From Enterococcus xiangfangensis (GTDB lineage: Bacteria; Bacillota; Bacilli; Lactobacillales; Enterococcaceae), in NCBI RefSeq assembly GCF_005405365.1, contig NZ_BJDX01000001.1, positions 1-64,000 on the forward strand: a stretch of DNA of 64,000 bases, given 5' to 3'. Positions 9,485-20,138 of the stretch are shown here, piece by piece. Below the pieces are notes generated by a model. The model was not told the DNA's origin. It made no database searches and saw only the letters and a program-made list of their open reading frames with translations. The translations under genes and the position numbers were made by a program. How positions within the stretch are numbered: the first letter of the stretch is position 1; the number at the start of each line of letters is the position of its first letter.

Positions 9485-9958
9485 TTAAAATTCGATCGCA
9501 AAACGAGCCTTCGCGATATTCTTGCGCTCAAAGATCATCTCTTTGGTGCGTGTCTTGATTTTTACTGTCAATGTTAAGGTCTCATCAGTAACTTCCTTTA
9601 AGAAGCCCTGATATTGTTTTTCGCCATCAATATTTTGATACAGTGAGATATTGATGTATTGTCCAATTGCTTTATGGTAATCTTCTTCTTTTTTCAATGG
9701 ACGTTCGGCCCCTGGTGAAGAAACCTCAAGGAAATATTCTTGCGGAATTGGATCTGGATCAACTAAATCCAGTTTCTCGCTAAGTTTTTCACTGACAAAG
9801 GCGCATTCTTCAATATCGATACCGCCTTCTTTATCGATAAATACTCTTAAAAACCAACTTTTTCCTTCTTTGACGAATTCCACTTCAACTAACTCAAAAT
9901 TCTGCTCATCCAAAATGGGAGTTACTAAGTCAGTCACTGTTTCGACTACACTGCTCAA
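9485..9958 (-). CDS. rimP: Ribosome maturation factor RimP
   Basis: 30S assembly factor, 157 residues, with the RimP core [20 protein letters not shown] near residues 26-45 and the [11 protein letters not shown] motif near 78-88. The start codon is TTG at 9956-9958, supported by AAAGGAGG 7-10 nt upstream. It is the first gene of the rimP-nusA-ylxR-ylxQ-infB-rbfA operon. A terminator-like hairpin lies between its candidate promoter and the gene (see separate entries). Confidence 0.94.
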   Translation of the reverse strand: MSSVVETVTDLVTPILDEQNFELVEVEFVKEGKSWFLRVFIDKEGGIDIEECAFVSEKLSEKLDLVDPDPIPQEYFLEVSSPGAERPLKKEEDYHKAIGQYINISLYQNIDGEKQYQGFLKEVTDETLTLTVKIKTRTKEMIFERKNIAKARFAIEF

Positions 9959-9982
9959 ACTGCCAGCCTCCTTTAATCCATT

Positions 9983-10012
9983 AAAAAGAGTGAGCGAAAA
10001 ATCCGCTCACTC
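9983..10012 (-). terminator. Terminator-like hairpin in the rimP leader / after polC
   Basis: A 9-bp perfect stem (GAGTGAGCG / CGCTCACTC) with a 7-nt loop is followed by TTTTT on the minus strand. It lies 113 nt after the polC stop and 25 nt before rimP. It can serve as the polC terminator, but because a candidate promoter lies between it and polC it may also act as an attenuator of the nusA operon. Confidence 0.85.
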
Positions 10013-10037
10013 ACCATCAATCTATGATTACTTTGTT

Positions 10038-10066
10038 ATAGTAGCACAATTTCATTGAAAATTCAA
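10038..10066 (-). promoter_or_regulatory. Candidate promoter of the rimP-nusA-infB operon
   Basis: On the minus strand TTGAAT (10061-10066), a 17-nt spacer and TACTAT (10038-10043) make a sigma-A-type candidate. The -10 match is only 4/6. Predicted transcripts would start near 10031 and run through the hairpin at 9983-10012 before reaching rimP. Confidence 0.45.
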
Positions 10067-10124
10067 CCTCAGCATTTTCATGATGAGAATTTCTTTCATT
10101 TTAACCCAGAAATTATCCTTTTCT

Positions 10125-13100
10125 TTACATATCGAAGAGTGAAAGTTGGTTTTCATCCGGTAGGTCTTTCAAGACACCATGGGTATCCATGTACTCGATT
10201 AATGTCTTTGATACTTTACCGCGAGAAGCCAAATCTTCTTTTGATAAGAAAATCCCGTCTTTACGTGCTTCTACGATTTGGTTGGCTACGTTCAGACCCA
10301 GTCCAGGCACCGCACGAAATGGTGCAATCAGCGTATCACCATCGATTACAAAGTCATGCGCATCGGATTTATACAGATCGATCATTCCAAAATGGAAATC
10401 GCGTTCCAGCATTTCATTGCACAATTCCAAGACGGTCAACTGATTTTTCTCTTTCGTTGAAGCGTCCATTCCTTTATCTGTGATAGCTTTCATTGCCGCT
10501 TTTACCGCGTCTTTGCCTTTTGCCATCGCCACTAAATCAAAATCGTCTGCACGCACTGAAAAATAGGCACAATAATACAGGATGGGGAAATAAACTTTAA
10601 AATAAGCGACCCGCAATGCCATCAACACATACGCTGCCGCATGGGCTTTAGGAAACATATACTTGATCTTCGAACATGAATCAATATACCAGTCAGGCAC
10701 ATTATTTTCTTTCATCGCCGTTAAATAGGTTTCACGTAATTCAGCATCAATTTTATTCCACTGACCTTTACGAACAGTCTCCATAATTTTGAAGGCCATT
10801 CCACTGTCAAGGCCTGCATGGATCAAATAAACCATGATGTCATCCCGACAACCAATCACTTGCGCTAAGTTTGCTTCTCCGCGGCTGATTAATTCTTCCG
10901 CATTGCCCAGCCAAACATCTGTCCCATGAGACAAACCGGAAATCTGCAACAATTCAGCAAACGTTGTTGGACTGGTTTCTTCTAACATTCCACGAACAAA
11001 TCGCGTTCCAAACTCAGGAATCCCTAATGTTCCTGTTTTAGAATAAATCTGATCTGGCTCAACCCCTAAAATTTGCGGACCTGAAAAGATTTTCATCACT
11101 TCAGGATCATCTGTCGGGATTGTTTTTGGATCGATTCCTGATAATTCTTGCAGCATCCGAATCACGGTTGGATCATCGTGACCTAGTATATCAAGTTTCA
11201 ATACATTATCATGAATCGAATGGAAATCAAAGTGCGTTGTCTTCCATTCTGAATTTCGGTCATCTGCTGGAAACTGGATCGGTGTAAAATCATAAACATC
11301 CATATAATCAGGAATAACGATTATCCCTCCTGGATGTTGTCCAGTCGTTCGCTTAACTCCAGTTGCTCCTTTAGCTAATCGATCTACCTCGGCATTGCGA
11401 AAATGTAAATTATGGTCGCGTTCATATCCCTTAACAAATCCATACGCTGTTTTATCAGCAACCGTACCAATCGTCCCGGCACGATACACATATTCCTCAC
11501 CAAATAATACTTTTGTATAGTTGTGAGCTTCTGATTGATAATCCCCCGAAAAGTTTAAATCGATATCGGGAACTTTATCTCCGTGGAAGCCTAAGAATGT
11601 TTCAAAGGGAATGTCGTGCCCATCTTTGTATAGTCGTGCACCGCATTTAGGACAGTTTTTTTCTGGCATATCAAAACCAGACCCGTAAGAACCATCTTCA
11701 AAAAACTCTGAATACTGACACTCAGGACAATAATAATGTGGCGGCAGTGGATTTACTTCGGTGATCCCGGTCATCGTGGCAACAAAACTTGATCCTACCG
11801 ATCCACGCGAGCCAACTAAATAGCCATCCGCATTACTTTTGTGTACTAATTTTTGAGCGATTAAATAGATCACGGAAAACCCATTTCCGATAATCGAGGT
11901 CAATTCTTTTTCTAACCGTTTCTCGATAATGTCAGGTAGCGGGTCTCCATACAATTCCCGCGCTCGATCATAACTTAATTTTTTGATTTCTTCTTCTGAA
12001 CCAGGAATTTTAGGTGTGTACAGAGCATCTTTAACTGGGATGATCTCTTCACAGCTGTCAACAATCGTATTCGGTCCATCGACAACGATTTCTTTTGCTA
12101 ATTCAGGTCCCAAAAAACTGAAAGCTTGCAGCATTTCATCTGTTGTCCGGAAATGAACATCTGGCAAACTGTGACGATTCAACGGATTGGCACCGCCCAT
12201 TGAGCTGATCAAAATTTTTCGATAGATCGCGTCTTCTTTATTTAAATAGTGTACGTTCCCTGTTGCGACAACGGTTTTGTTTAATTCTTTTCCGATCTGA
12301 ATCAAATTCCGCAAAATATCTTCCAAATCAGCTTCACTTTTCACCAACTCTTGTTCGATCAGCGGTGCGTAAACAGCCTTTGGCATTACTTCAATGTAAT
12401 CATAAAATGCTGCTCGAGTTTTCGCTTCTTCCACACCTTTTTGCATCATCGCTTCAAAGATCTCACCTTGTGAACAAGCCGAGCCTATTAAAAGATTCTC
12501 TCGCATTTTGCTTAATTGTGAACGAGGGATTCGTGGTACCCGTTCAAAATACTCCACATTAGACATTGAGATCAGTTTGAATAGATCTTTTAAACCATCT
12601 TGATTTTTCGCCAAAATCGTTGCATGGAATGGTCGTGCCCGTTTATAGGAGTCCCCCTCACCTACATGATCATTCAGTTGATCATGATAATTCATCTCAT
12701 GCTTTTCGATTGCTTCTTTCACGAAGATCCATGCCAAGTGACCGGTAGCTTCCGCATCATAAACTGCTCGGTGATGCTGCTCCAAATTGACCCCGAATTT
12801 TTTTGTCAAAACGCCTAAACCAAAACGTTTAAATTCAGGATACAAAAACCGTGCCATTTCCAACGTATCGATAACTGGATTCGCTGTTTCAGCCATATCG
12901 TGTCGAACGTAAGTAGTATTGATAAAACCAATATCAAATGTCGCATTATGGGCAACGAGAATCGCGCCTTCACAAAATTGTTCAAACAATTCCATAACTT
13001 CTTTTTCTGGTTTGGAACCGCGAACCATTTCATCCGTGATCCCCGTTAAATTAATCGTCGTTTCTGACAATGGATGCCCAGGATCAATAAATTCTTCAAA

Positions 13101-14468
13101 TGTTTCGACTACATTTCCTTTGTGCATTTTGACCGCGGCAAGTTCAATAATTGTATCGTAAACCGCTGACAAACCAGTAGTTTCCACGTCAAAGACTACA
13201 TAAGTAGCGTCAGTCAACGATTGGTGTGCGTCGTTGTAGGCGATTGGTACGCCATCAGAGACAACATTCGCTTCAACACCGTACAAAATTTTCACGCCGG
13301 CCTTTTTTCCTGCCGCATGGGCTTCTGGAAAAGATTGTGCACCGCCATGATCCGTGATCGCAATGGCTTTATGACCCCATTTTCCTGCTTGAGCAACCAA
13401 TTCACTTGCACTGTTGATTGCATCCATCGTACTCATATTAGTATGCAAATGTAATTCCGAACGTTTCTCAGTTGCGGTATCTTGGCGTTGTGGGTGTTTA
13501 ACTTCTTGGATATCTTGTGCGTTCATGACTAGATCCCGCATGAATGTGTCTTCTTGGACACTTCCTCGCACACGAATCCAGCTATTATTCGCAATCGCAT
13601 CAAAAATCGCTTCATCTTTTTCTCCATTAGAGAATTTTTTCACTACAAATGATGACGTATAATCCGTCATTTTTAAGATTAAGATTTTCCGTTTTGAACG
13701 CAGCTCACGGACTTCCTTATCAAAAATGAAGCCTTCGATAGTGATTCGGCGTTCTTCTTCAATAATATTCCCCATTGGTGTAATGGATTCATCTGCCGGG
13801 ATATTCCGTCCCATTTGAATGGGTCCATCAAACTGAGCGGCACTTTCTTTCTTCTCTTTTTTCTTCGATTCGTATTGCGCCAAACTAGCAGCCGCTTGTT
13901 CCTGCATTACTTGTGCTTGCTCTTTTTTTCGGACTTCGAATTCTTGTAATTTTTTATCTGCTTGCTCTTTGTCTACTTCCGGATCGATTCGCAAATGCGG
14001 AAACCCATAGGAAACTAAGTTCTCTTCGATCAGCGGTAAATATTGCTGTTTCAAAAATGGGATAACAGTATCATTGTCGATTAACAAAACAATCCGCTTA
14101 TCTTGGATCAATGGCAATGTTTGACTTAAAACTTGCTTAACAAGTGGCGTATCACAATCTTGCTCACTCAATGCCAGTTGCCAATAACTTTGCAAAAGCG
14201 CTTCTTCGAAATGATTGTCTGCTGGTACAATATGTAATTTTACTTTTGCGATCGATTGAAAAGCCAATTGTAATTTTTGATGGAATGTATAAAACAATTT
14301 AGCTGGCCAAATTTGTGGTGTTTGGATAAAAAATTCCCACATACGAGATTTCTCATGAACAACAACTTCTTGGATTGCTGACGCTTGGATTTCTGCAAGT
14401 TGCTGCTCAGCTTCAGCTAATTCAATTTGTCGTAATAAATTTTCAAACAGTTCACGATTTTTAGACAA
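10125..14468 (-). CDS. polC: DNA polymerase III alpha subunit, Gram-positive PolC type
   Basis: Replicative polymerase with built-in 3'-5' proofreading, 1447 residues, normal for PolC. Visible parts: N-terminal and OB domains, a PHP domain beginning [14 protein letters not shown] near 337, the DEDD exonuclease inserted in it ([15 protein letters not shown] near 422), the palm with [11 protein letters not shown] near 888 and the catalytic segment [10 protein letters not shown] near 966, and a Cys cluster (CPECQYS ... CPKCG) near 910-940. The start is TTG, with AAGGAG 8 nt upstream. In many enterococci proS separates rseP from polC; here rseP ends 97 nt upstream of this start with no gene between. 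Confidence 0.98.
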   Translation of the reverse strand: MSKNRELFENLLRQIELAEAEQQLAEIQASAIQEVVVHEKSRMWEFFIQTPQIWPAKLFYTFHQKLQLAFQSIAKVKLHIVPADNHFEEALLQSYWQLALSEQDCDTPLVKQVLSQTLPLIQDKRIVLLIDNDTVIPFLKQQYLPLIEENLVSYGFPHLRIDPEVDKEQADKKLQEFEVRKKEQAQVMQEQAAASLAQYESKKKEKKESAAQFDGPIQMGRNIPADESITPMGNIIEEERRITIEGFIFDKEVRELRSKRKILILKMTDYTSSFVVKKFSNGEKDEAIFDAIANNSWIRVRGSVQEDTFMRDLVMNAQDIQEVKHPQRQDTATEKRSELHLHTNMSTMDAINSASELVAQAGKWGHKAIAITDHGGAQSFPEAHAAGKKAGVKILYGVEANVVSDGVPIAYNDAHQSLTDATYVVFDVETTGLSAVYDTIIELAAVKMHKGNVVETFEEFIDPGHPLSETTINLTGITDEMVRGSKPEKEVMELFEQFCEGAILVAHNATFDIGFINTTYVRHDMAETANPVIDTLEMARFLYPEFKRFGLGVLTKKFGVNLEQHHRAVYDAEATGHLAWIFVKEAIEKHEMNYHDQLNDHVGEGDSYKRARPFHATILAKNQDGLKDLFKLISMSNVEYFERVPRIPRSQLSKMRENLLIGSACSQGEIFEAMMQKGVEEAKTRAAFYDYIEVMPKAVYAPLIEQELVKSEADLEDILRNLIQIGKELNKTVVATGNVHYLNKEDAIYRKILISSMGGANPLNRHSLPDVHFRTTDEMLQAFSFLGPELAKEIVVDGPNTIVDSCEEIIPVKDALYTPKIPGSEEEIKKLSYDRARELYGDPLPDIIEKRLEKELTSIIGNGFSVIYLIAQKLVHKSNADGYLVGSRGSVGSSFVATMTGITEVNPLPPHYYCPECQYSEFFEDGSYGSGFDMPEKNCPKCGARLYKDGHDIPFETFLGFHGDKVPDIDLNFSGDYQSEAHNYTKVLFGEEYVYRAGTIGTVADKTAYGFVKGYERDHNLHFRNAEVDRLAKGATGVKRTTGQHPGGIIVIPDYMDVYDFTPIQFPADDRNSEWKTTHFDFHSIHDNVLKLDILGHDDPTVIRMLQELSGIDPKTIPTDDPEVMKIFSGPQILGVEPDQIYSKTGTLGIPEFGTRFVRGMLEETSPTTFAELLQISGLSHGTDVWLGNAEELISRGEANLAQVIGCRDDIMVYLIHAGLDSGMAFKIMETVRKGQWNKIDAELRETYLTAMKENNVPDWYIDSCSKIKYMFPKAHAAAYVLMALRVAYFKVYFPILYYCAYFSVRADDFDLVAMAKGKDAVKAAMKAITDKGMDASTKEKNQLTVLELCNEMLERDFHFGMIDLYKSDAHDFVIDGDTLIAPFRAVPGLGLNVANQIVEARKDGIFLSKEDLASRGKVSKTLIEYMDTHGVLKDLPDENQLSLFDM

Positions 14469-14534
14469 AATGACATCTCCTTCACTTTTTCAAGTATGAT
14501 CCAGTATACCTGTTTTTATTTATGATTGCATTAG

Positions 14535-14559
14535 AAAAAGGATCGAAAAATTTCGATCC
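14535..14559 (-). terminator. Intrinsic terminator after rseP
   Basis: GGATCGAAA / TTTCGATCC stem followed by TTTTTC on the minus strand, 7 nt beyond the rseP stop. It separates rseP from polC, which must then be served by a promoter in the 66 nt left before its TTG. Confidence 0.9.
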
Positions 14560-14565
14560 TTTCAT

Positions 14566-15834
14566 TTAAAAGAAGAAACGCTGGATATCGTTCCAAGTCA
14601 CTAAAATCATCAAAAGCATAATAAAACCAAAGCCGACCATCGTGATCAACCCTTCTTTATCTGGATCAAGCGGTTTCCCACGAATTCCTTCGATCAGATT
14701 CAATAAGATTTTGCCGCCATCAAATGCCGGAACGGGCAATAGATTGACAATCCCTAAGTTGACTGATAGCACTGCCATCAAATAGATTACGTTTTTGAAT
14801 CCGGCACGTGAAGCTTCCGCAGACATTTGATACATCATCACAGGACCGCCTAGTTTATCCAAACTAAATCCGCTAAACAATGACCCCAAAGCACTAAAAA
14901 TATTTTTAGTCAGTTCCCATGACTGAGTCAATCCGCCGACAACTTTATCTAGAAAACCAGTTTTGAGATACGGTGTCACTCCGATTTGACCAACTTTTTG
15001 ACCATTACTCTTCACACTTTTCGGTGTCAGTTGGACCGTTTTTTGTTTGCCATTTTGTTCGATTGTGACACTCAACTTTTCTCCTGGTTTTTTCGTAACA
15101 TTACTTGTTAGATCATCCCATGAAGAAATTTTTTCTCCGTCAACAGCAATGATCGTGTCATGATCTTTCAGTCCAGCTGCCGCCGCTGGACTACCAGCTT
15201 GGACTGTACCGATCTGATTTGTCTGGAAATCGGCCACACCGCCTTGCAAGAATGCTAAAGCGATGAACAATACGATTGTCAAAATAAAATTATTCATTGG
15301 TCCGGCAAAATTTGTCATGATTCGCGCACCTAGTTTTGCTGATTGAAATTGAACATCTCGCGGCGCGATCCGAACTTCAGTCCCGCTTTCTTCAATGACT
15401 GTTGCATCATGCTGAACTTTATAGATCGTCTCTTGGCTCTCATCGCCATTTACATACCCTTTGATCGTCAAGTCATCCACTAAGTCTGCTGAAATTAATT
15501 CCATTGGAATACTATTAGGCAATTGGACTTTTTTGCTGACATTGATTCGACGTACTTCATTTTCAGCAGTCAATTCAACAGACAATGGCATTCCTGGACT
15601 CAATTCGGTCTCTTCGTCTTCTAAACCAGCCATTCGGACATATCCACCGATTGGCAGCAAGCGCAATGTATAAGTAGTACCATCTTTGCCCATGTGAGCA
15701 ATTAGTTTTGGTCCCATACCGATTGAAAATTCTCGAACCAAAATTCCTGAACGTTTCGCAAAGAAAAAGTGACCAAACTCATGAACGATCACAAGAACAC
15801 CAAAAACGATCAAAAATGTAATAATCGTACGCAT
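14566..15834 (-). CDS. rseP: Site-2 intramembrane metalloprotease RseP (Eep-like)
   Basis: Membrane zinc protease of the S2P family; in E. faecalis the homologue Eep processes pheromone precursors and anti-sigma factors. From the ATG at 15834 it has 422 residues, the length I recall for Eep. The zinc motif HEFGH lies at residues 18-22 in the first membrane segment, a PDZ domain is around 200-280, and the second metal-ligand region NLLPVPAFDGGK is near 375-386. A GGTAGGA element precedes MRTIITFL; the reading that starts 7 codons earlier has no site. A terminator between cdsA and this gene points to its own promoter. Two terminators isolate it as a single-gene unit. Confidence 0.95.
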   Translation of the reverse strand: MRTIITFLIVFGVLVIVHEFGHFFFAKRSGILVREFSIGMGPKLIAHMGKDGTTYTLRLLPIGGYVRMAGLEDEETELSPGMPLSVELTAENEVRRINVSKKVQLPNSIPMELISADLVDDLTIKGYVNGDESQETIYKVQHDATVIEESGTEVRIAPRDVQFQSAKLGARIMTNFAGPMNNFILTIVLFIALAFLQGGVADFQTNQIGTVQAGSPAAAAGLKDHDTIIAVDGEKISSWDDLTSNVTKKPGEKLSVTIEQNGKQKTVQLTPKSVKSNGQKVGQIGVTPYLKTGFLDKVVGGLTQSWELTKNIFSALGSLFSGFSLDKLGGPVMMYQMSAEASRAGFKNVIYLMAVLSVNLGIVNLLPVPAFDGGKILLNLIEGIRGKPLDPDKEGLITMVGFGFIMLLMILVTWNDIQRFFF

Positions 15835-15913
15835 AATTTTCCTACCTTCATTCATTTATTAGAATTAGTTTATCACAGACTTAGAAAAATACAGCTCTTT
15901 TCAGAGAAAATTT

Positions 15914-15937
15914 AAAAAAAGAGCGTTGCCGCTCTTT
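15914..15937 (-). terminator. Intrinsic terminator overlapping the cdsA stop codon
   Basis: AAAGAGCG / CGCTCTTT with a 4-nt loop followed by TTTT on the minus strand. The first stem bases are part of the cdsA stop codon, so termination is immediately post-coding. Confidence 0.85.
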
Positions 15938-16730
15938 AAAATACGCCTAATAGATGCATCATTGGAAAAACAAACAGCATGCTGTCGAAACGGTCTAAAA
16001 TGCCGCCGTGTCCAGGTAAGATCTTCCCTGAATCTTTTACTCCATAATGACGCTTAATAGCAGATTCCACTAAATCACCAAACTGTCCAACGATTGAAAA
16101 AATAATCGTAAAGATAATCATCGTCACTAGATTGTGTTGGAACACTTGCGGTTGAATCAAAATAAAGATAACAGCTATTACAACTGCACTGGCAATTCCG
16201 CCCAATGCTCCTTCAATCGTTTTATTAGGTGAGATATCTGGCCATAGTTTATGTTTGCCGATCTGTCTACCTACCATGTACGCACCAATATCCGTTGACC
16301 AAACAACAAAGAAAGCAAACAATAAAATAGCTAAACTATCTGCTCGTGCGGTAACCAGATTTTGAAAACCCATGCCGACATATAAACTTGTAACGACTGG
16401 AAAACCAGCCTCATCAATCGTATAAGCATTTTTCGATACGACAGAAATCCCTAAAATAATCATCACTGTTAAATAAAACAATAGAAAATTGCCATCGCGT
16501 TCATTTAAAAATGGCAACCAGCGTTCAGCCGGTAAGACGAGAAAGACTGCTCCTAATATTGAAAGTACCCCTTCAGAGCTCAAAATTGCGAGACCTCTCA
16601 TCCGGAATAATTCGTACACACCCACCCCTGCTAATACTGCTGCTGCTATTTCTACAGCGATCCCGCCGACATAAAGAATCGGAATAAAGATCACTAAAGC
16701 GACAACTGCAGTGATTACTCGCTGTCTCAT
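15936..16730 (-). CDS. cdsA: Phosphatidate cytidylyltransferase CdsA
   Basis: Makes CDP-diacylglycerol from CTP and phosphatidic acid for phospholipid synthesis, in the membrane. The 264 residues form about eight hydrophobic segments. The C-terminal CDS signature is clear: GQFGDLVESAIKRHYGVKDS, followed by LPGHGGILDRFDS near 235-250. The ATG overlaps the uppS stop by 4 nt (ATGA), showing translational coupling. A terminator touches its stop codon, so uppS-cdsA appears to be a two-gene operon. Confidence 0.96.
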   Translation of the reverse strand: MRQRVITAVVALVIFIPILYVGGIAVEIAAAVLAGVGVYELFRMRGLAILSSEGVLSILGAVFLVLPAERWLPFLNERDGNFLLFYLTVMIILGISVVSKNAYTIDEAGFPVVTSLYVGMGFQNLVTARADSLAILLFAFFVVWSTDIGAYMVGRQIGKHKLWPDISPNKTIEGALGGIASAVVIAVIFILIQPQVFQHNLVTMIIFTIIFSIVGQFGDLVESAIKRHYGVKDSGKILPGHGGILDRFDSMLFVFPMMHLLGVF

Positions 16731-17527
16731 TTTTTCTCCCCCTTATCTAAACCACCAAAGCGCCGATTTCTTTGTTGAAAAGCAGCGATTGCAGCTTTCA
16801 AATGATCCCCATCAAAATCAGGCCATAAAGCTTTTGTAAAATATAATTCGCTATAAGCCAATTGCCATAGCAAGAAATTGCTGATTCGCTCTTCCCCACT
16901 TGTTCGCACGACTAACTCTGGATCGCGCAATTCTTGCGGCAAAAAGCCCGTCATTAAATGATCTCCAACCACATCATCAGTAATTGCTTCAACAGCGAGT
17001 TGTTCGTCTTTGACTTCTTGAGCCATTTGCTGGATTGCTGTAACAATCTCAGCCCGGCTGCCATAATTCAAGGCAAAATTTAAAATAAGTCCATCGTTTT
17101 GTGCAGTTTGTTCGATTGCACGTTTGACCGCATCTTGTGTGTGAGCTGGCAGGTATTCTTCATATCCCATCACGTGGACTCGAACATTTTCTTCAATCAA
17201 TTCTGGTACAAAAGTATCAAAGAAATCGACTGGCAGCTGCATTAGAAATTTCACTTCTTCTTCAGGACGCTTCCAATTTTCAGTCGAAAAGGCATACAGT
17301 GTCAGTACTTTGACACCTAAACGATTGGCATGTTTCGTGATTTTTTTGACGGTTTCCATTCCTTCTTTATGACCAGCGATTCTTGGCAGCCGGCGGTTTT
17401 GTGCCCAGCGTCCATTGCCGTCCATAATGATTGCAATATGTTTTGGTACCGCACCTTCAGGGTCGAAAATGAATGCAGACTCTTCCGGTGTATATTTTTT
17501 TTTCTGTGGAAAAAAACGTAAGACCAT
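16727..17527 (-). CDS. uppS: Undecaprenyl diphosphate synthase UppS
   Basis: Cis-prenyltransferase that adds isoprene units to farnesyl diphosphate to make the C55 carrier used in peptidoglycan and teichoic acid export. The 266 residues include the signature IAIIMDGNGRWA with the catalytic Asp at residue 36, GHKEGM near 54, and the C-terminal RTSGEERISNFLLWQ and WPDF segments. GGAGGG lies 6 nt before the ATG. Expression probably starts from a promoter nested in a 14-bp inverted repeat about 80 nt upstream. Confidence 0.97.
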   Translation of the reverse strand: MVLRFFPQKKKYTPEESAFIFDPEGAVPKHIAIIMDGNGRWAQNRRLPRIAGHKEGMETVKKITKHANRLGVKVLTLYAFSTENWKRPEEEVKFLMQLPVDFFDTFVPELIEENVRVHVMGYEEYLPAHTQDAVKRAIEQTAQNDGLILNFALNYGSRAEIVTAIQQMAQEVKDEQLAVEAITDDVVGDHLMTGFLPQELRDPELVVRTSGEERISNFLLWQLAYSELYFTKALWPDFDGDHLKAAIAAFQQRNRRFGGLDKGEKK

Positions 17528-17593
17528 GTTTTCCCTCCTACTTTTACATGATACATAGTGCTGTCTCGTTCTCCAAATTTCTCAGAAAACAAA

Positions 17594-17644
17594 CAAGCAT
17601 TTAGATTCATCAGCCATTATAGCAATAATCTAAATGCTTGCCTA
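17594..17644 (-). promoter_or_regulatory. uppS-cdsA promoter embedded in a 14-bp inverted repeat
   Basis: On the minus strand TAGGCA (17639-17644), 17 nt, then TATAAT (17616-17621) preceded by TGC (extended -10). The arms CAAGCATTTAGATT (17594-17607) and AATCTAAATGCTTG (17627-17640) are perfectly complementary and lie symmetrically on both sides of the -10, with a 19-nt spacer. One arm overlaps the -35 region and the other covers the predicted start of transcription. This arrangement suits a repressor operator; the binding protein is unknown. Confidence 0.7.
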
Positions 17645-17774
17645 TGTATATCTATGGGTATTTAGACTTTTTTCAAACTTTCGTTGCGGTAATTGCATAC
17701 TTTCGGTTTACTCCAATCGTATTTTTGGCTTTTTCAGCAAGAGCGTTTGTTTACACTACAACCCACATCTAAAA

Positions 17775-17809
17775 TAAAAAAAGCTGATATGCAATCAATG
17801 CATATCAGC
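17775..17809 (-). terminator. Intrinsic terminator after frr
   Basis: An 11-bp perfect stem (GCTGATATGCA / TGCATATCAGC) and a U-run of about seven on the minus strand, 7 nt past the frr stop. It closes the pyrH-frr unit. Confidence 0.93.
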
Positions 17810-17816
17810 CGCTAAA

Positions 17817-18374
17817 TTAAACTTCTAATAATTCTTTTTCTTTTTCAGCAACGATTTGATCGATTGCTTTGATATTATCGTCAGTTAACGTTTGAATATC
17901 TTTTTCAACACTACGCAGGTCGTCTTCTGTCAAGTCGCCATTTTTTTGTTGTTTTTTATAATCATCCATCGCATCACGGCGGATATTACGAACAGCGATT
18001 TTTGCGCCTTCTGATTCTTTCTTCACTTCTTTAGCTAATTCTTTACGGCGTTCTTCCGTTAGTTGAGGAATCACCAAACGAATCACATTGCCGTCATTGG
18101 CTGGATTAAGTCCGATATCGCTGGCCATGATTGCTTTTTCAACATCTTTGATCATATTTTTATCAAAAGGTGTCACCATTAGTACACGTGCTTCTGGAAT
18201 CGTGATCGATGCCATTTGATTGACTGGTGTTGGGACACCGTAGTAATCAACTGAGATTCGGTCAAGCAAACTTGCATTTGCGCGTCCAGCACGAATTTGA
18301 CCTAATTGACGTTGCAAAGACTCTTGAGCTTTTTTCATTTTATCTTTCGTTTCGTTCATTACTGCATCTGCCAT
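17817..18374 (-). CDS. frr: Ribosome recycling factor
   Basis: Splits post-termination ribosomes together with EF-G. The 185 residues match the family length. Conserved stretches: [20 protein letters not shown] near 29-48, the ..[16 protein letters not shown].. segment (here [16 protein letters not shown]) near 100-115, and the helical C-terminus. It starts 1 nt after the pyrH stop, and its AGGGGGA ribosome binding site lies inside the last pyrH codons, so translation is coupled. The pyrH-frr order is universal in Firmicutes. Confidence 0.97.
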   Translation of the reverse strand: MADAVMNETKDKMKKAQESLQRQLGQIRAGRANASLLDRISVDYYGVPTPVNQMASITIPEARVLMVTPFDKNMIKDVEKAIMASDIGLNPANDGNVIRLVIPQLTEERRKELAKEVKKESEGAKIAVRNIRRDAMDDYKKQQKNGDLTEDDLRSVEKDIQTLTDDNIKAIDQIVAEKEKELLEV

Positions 18375-18375
18375 T

Positions 18376-19098
18376 TTATTTCCCCCTTACTGTCGTTCCG
18401 ATGTTCTCACCGAGCACAACACGCTTAATATTTCCTGGTTCATTTAAATTAAAGACAACAAGTGGAATATCATTGTCCATACTTAATGAGCTTGCTGTTG
18501 AATCCATGACTTGCAATCCTTTCGCAATCACATCTAAATGAGTCAATTCCTCATACTTCACTGCATTTTCATCAAGTTTTGGATCAGCGGAATAAACGCC
18601 ATCGACGTTGTTTTTCGCCATTAAGATCACGTCAGCATTTACTTCTGCTGCTCGTAAAGCTGCTGTAGTATCTGTTGAGAAATAAGGGTTCCCTGTTCCG
18701 CCGGCAAAAATTACGATTCGACCTTTTTCAAGATGACGTTCTGCTTTACGACGAATATACGGTTCGGCAATTTGACGCATTTCGATTGATGTTTGAACAC
18801 GGGTCGGCACATCGATATTTTCCAAGGCATCTTGCAATGCCAAAGCATTCATCACAGTTGCTAACATGCCCATATAATCTGCTTGTGCACGTTCCATTCC
18901 CATTTGCGCACCAATCTGTCCGCGCCAAATGTTTCCGCCGCCAACAATGATGGCCATTTCGATCCCTAGATCATGGACCTCTTTGATTTCTTCAACGATT
19001 TCTTTGATCACCGGCGGATTGATGCCAAACTTCTCATCGCCCGCTAAAGCTTCACCACTAAGTTTCAATACTACACGTTTATACTTTGGTTCATCCAT
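18376..19098 (-). CDS. pyrH: Uridylate kinase PyrH
   Basis: Phosphorylates UMP to UDP in pyrimidine nucleotide synthesis; a cytosolic hexamer of the amino acid kinase fold. The 240 residues show [14 protein letters not shown] near 8-21, the [10 protein letters not shown] motif near 51-60, and [19 protein letters not shown] near 134-152. GGAGGT lies before the ATG. It follows tsf with a terminator between (19175-19208), so pyrH-frr probably has its own promoter as well. Confidence 0.97.
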   Translation of the reverse strand: MDEPKYKRVVLKLSGEALAGDEKFGINPPVIKEIVEEIKEVHDLGIEMAIIVGGGNIWRGQIGAQMGMERAQADYMGMLATVMNALALQDALENIDVPTRVQTSIEMRQIAEPYIRRKAERHLEKGRIVIFAGGTGNPYFSTDTTAALRAAEVNADVILMAKNNVDGVYSADPKLDENAVKYEELTHLDVIAKGLQVMDSTASSLSMDNDIPLVVFNLNEPGNIKRVVLGENIGTTVRGK

Positions 19099-19174
19099 CT
19101 TAATACCTCCACTGTCACTCTATTGATATTTTAGCATACTCTGCCTTTGAAGCCACTCAAATTTGAATTTGCTT

Positions 19175-19208
19175 AAAAAAAGGGAGCGCACATTTTCCGT
19201 GCGTTCCC
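19175..19208 (-). terminator. Intrinsic terminator after tsf
   Basis: A 10-bp stem with one mismatch (GGGAACGCAC / GTGCGCTCCC on the minus strand), a 7-nt loop and a seven-base U-run, 19 nt after the tsf stop. Confidence 0.9.
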
Positions 19209-19227
19209 GACTGTTAAAAAAACAGAA

Positions 19228-20112
19228 TTATTTTTTGATTTGGCTCATAACTTCTTCAACAAAGTTATCTTCGCGTTTTTCGATACCTTCGCCGACTTCG
19301 AAACGAACGAAGCTTTCAACTGTCGCACCTTTAGCAGATACATATTTTTCGACAGTCATATCAGGATCTTTAACGAATGGTTGGTCTACCAAAGCGATTT
19401 CTGCTTTAAATTTGTTCAAACGGCCAATAACCATTTTTTCAACGATATTTGCTGGTTTGCCTTCATTTAATGCTTGTTCAGTTAGAACTGTTTTTTCATG
19501 TTCTAATTCTGAATCTGGGATTTGACTTTCGTCAACGTAACGAGGGTTGATAGCCGCAACATGCATTGCAACGTCTTTGGCAACTGTTTCGTCAGTTGTA
19601 CCGTTCAATAGAGCTAAAACAGCAATGCGTCCGCCCATGTGTAAGTAGCCGCCAAATGCTGCATTGTCATCTTTTTCAACAACTTTAAAACGACGGAAAT
19701 TGATTTTTTCACCAATAACTTGAGTTGCTTCGATCAATGCTGCGTCTAAAGTTTCACCTTTAGCATTTGTTAATTTCATCGCTGCATCCATGTCAGCTGG
19801 TTTGTGTTCAGCAACTAATTCTGCGATTTCTTTAACTAAGTTTTGGAACATTTCATTTTTAGAAACGAAGTCTGTTTCAGAGTTGACTTCTACGATTGCA
19901 GCAGTATTTCCATGGATTGCAACTGAAGCTAAGCCTTCAGCGGCGATACGGTCATTTTTCTTAGCTGCTTTAGCCATACCTTTTTCACGTAAAAGATCGA
20001 CAGCTTTTTCAATATCGCCTTCTACTTCTACTAATGCTCGTTTTGCATCCATCATCCCTACGCCAGTCATGTCGCGTAGTTCTTTTACCATTTTAGCTGT
20101 TACGTCTGCCAT
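19228..20112 (-). CDS. tsf: Translation elongation factor Ts
   Basis: Nucleotide exchange factor for EF-Tu. The 294 residues begin [20 protein letters not shown], with the UBA-like N-terminal domain and the TDFVSKNE motif near 79-86 that inserts into EF-Tu. GGAGGCC lies upstream of the ATG. It follows rpsB, and the 80-nt gap holds a strong hairpin with a U-run, so its level probably depends on partial read-through from rpsB. Confidence 0.97.
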   Translation of the reverse strand: MADVTAKMVKELRDMTGVGMMDAKRALVEVEGDIEKAVDLLREKGMAKAAKKNDRIAAEGLASVAIHGNTAAIVEVNSETDFVSKNEMFQNLVKEIAELVAEHKPADMDAAMKLTNAKGETLDAALIEATQVIGEKINFRRFKVVEKDDNAAFGGYLHMGGRIAVLALLNGTTDETVAKDVAMHVAAINPRYVDESQIPDSELEHEKTVLTEQALNEGKPANIVEKMVIGRLNKFKAEIALVDQPFVKDPDMTVEKYVSAKGATVESFVRFEVGEGIEKREDNFVEEVMSQIKK

Positions 20113-20138
20113 TTTAAAAAGGCCTCCTTAATTTTTCT

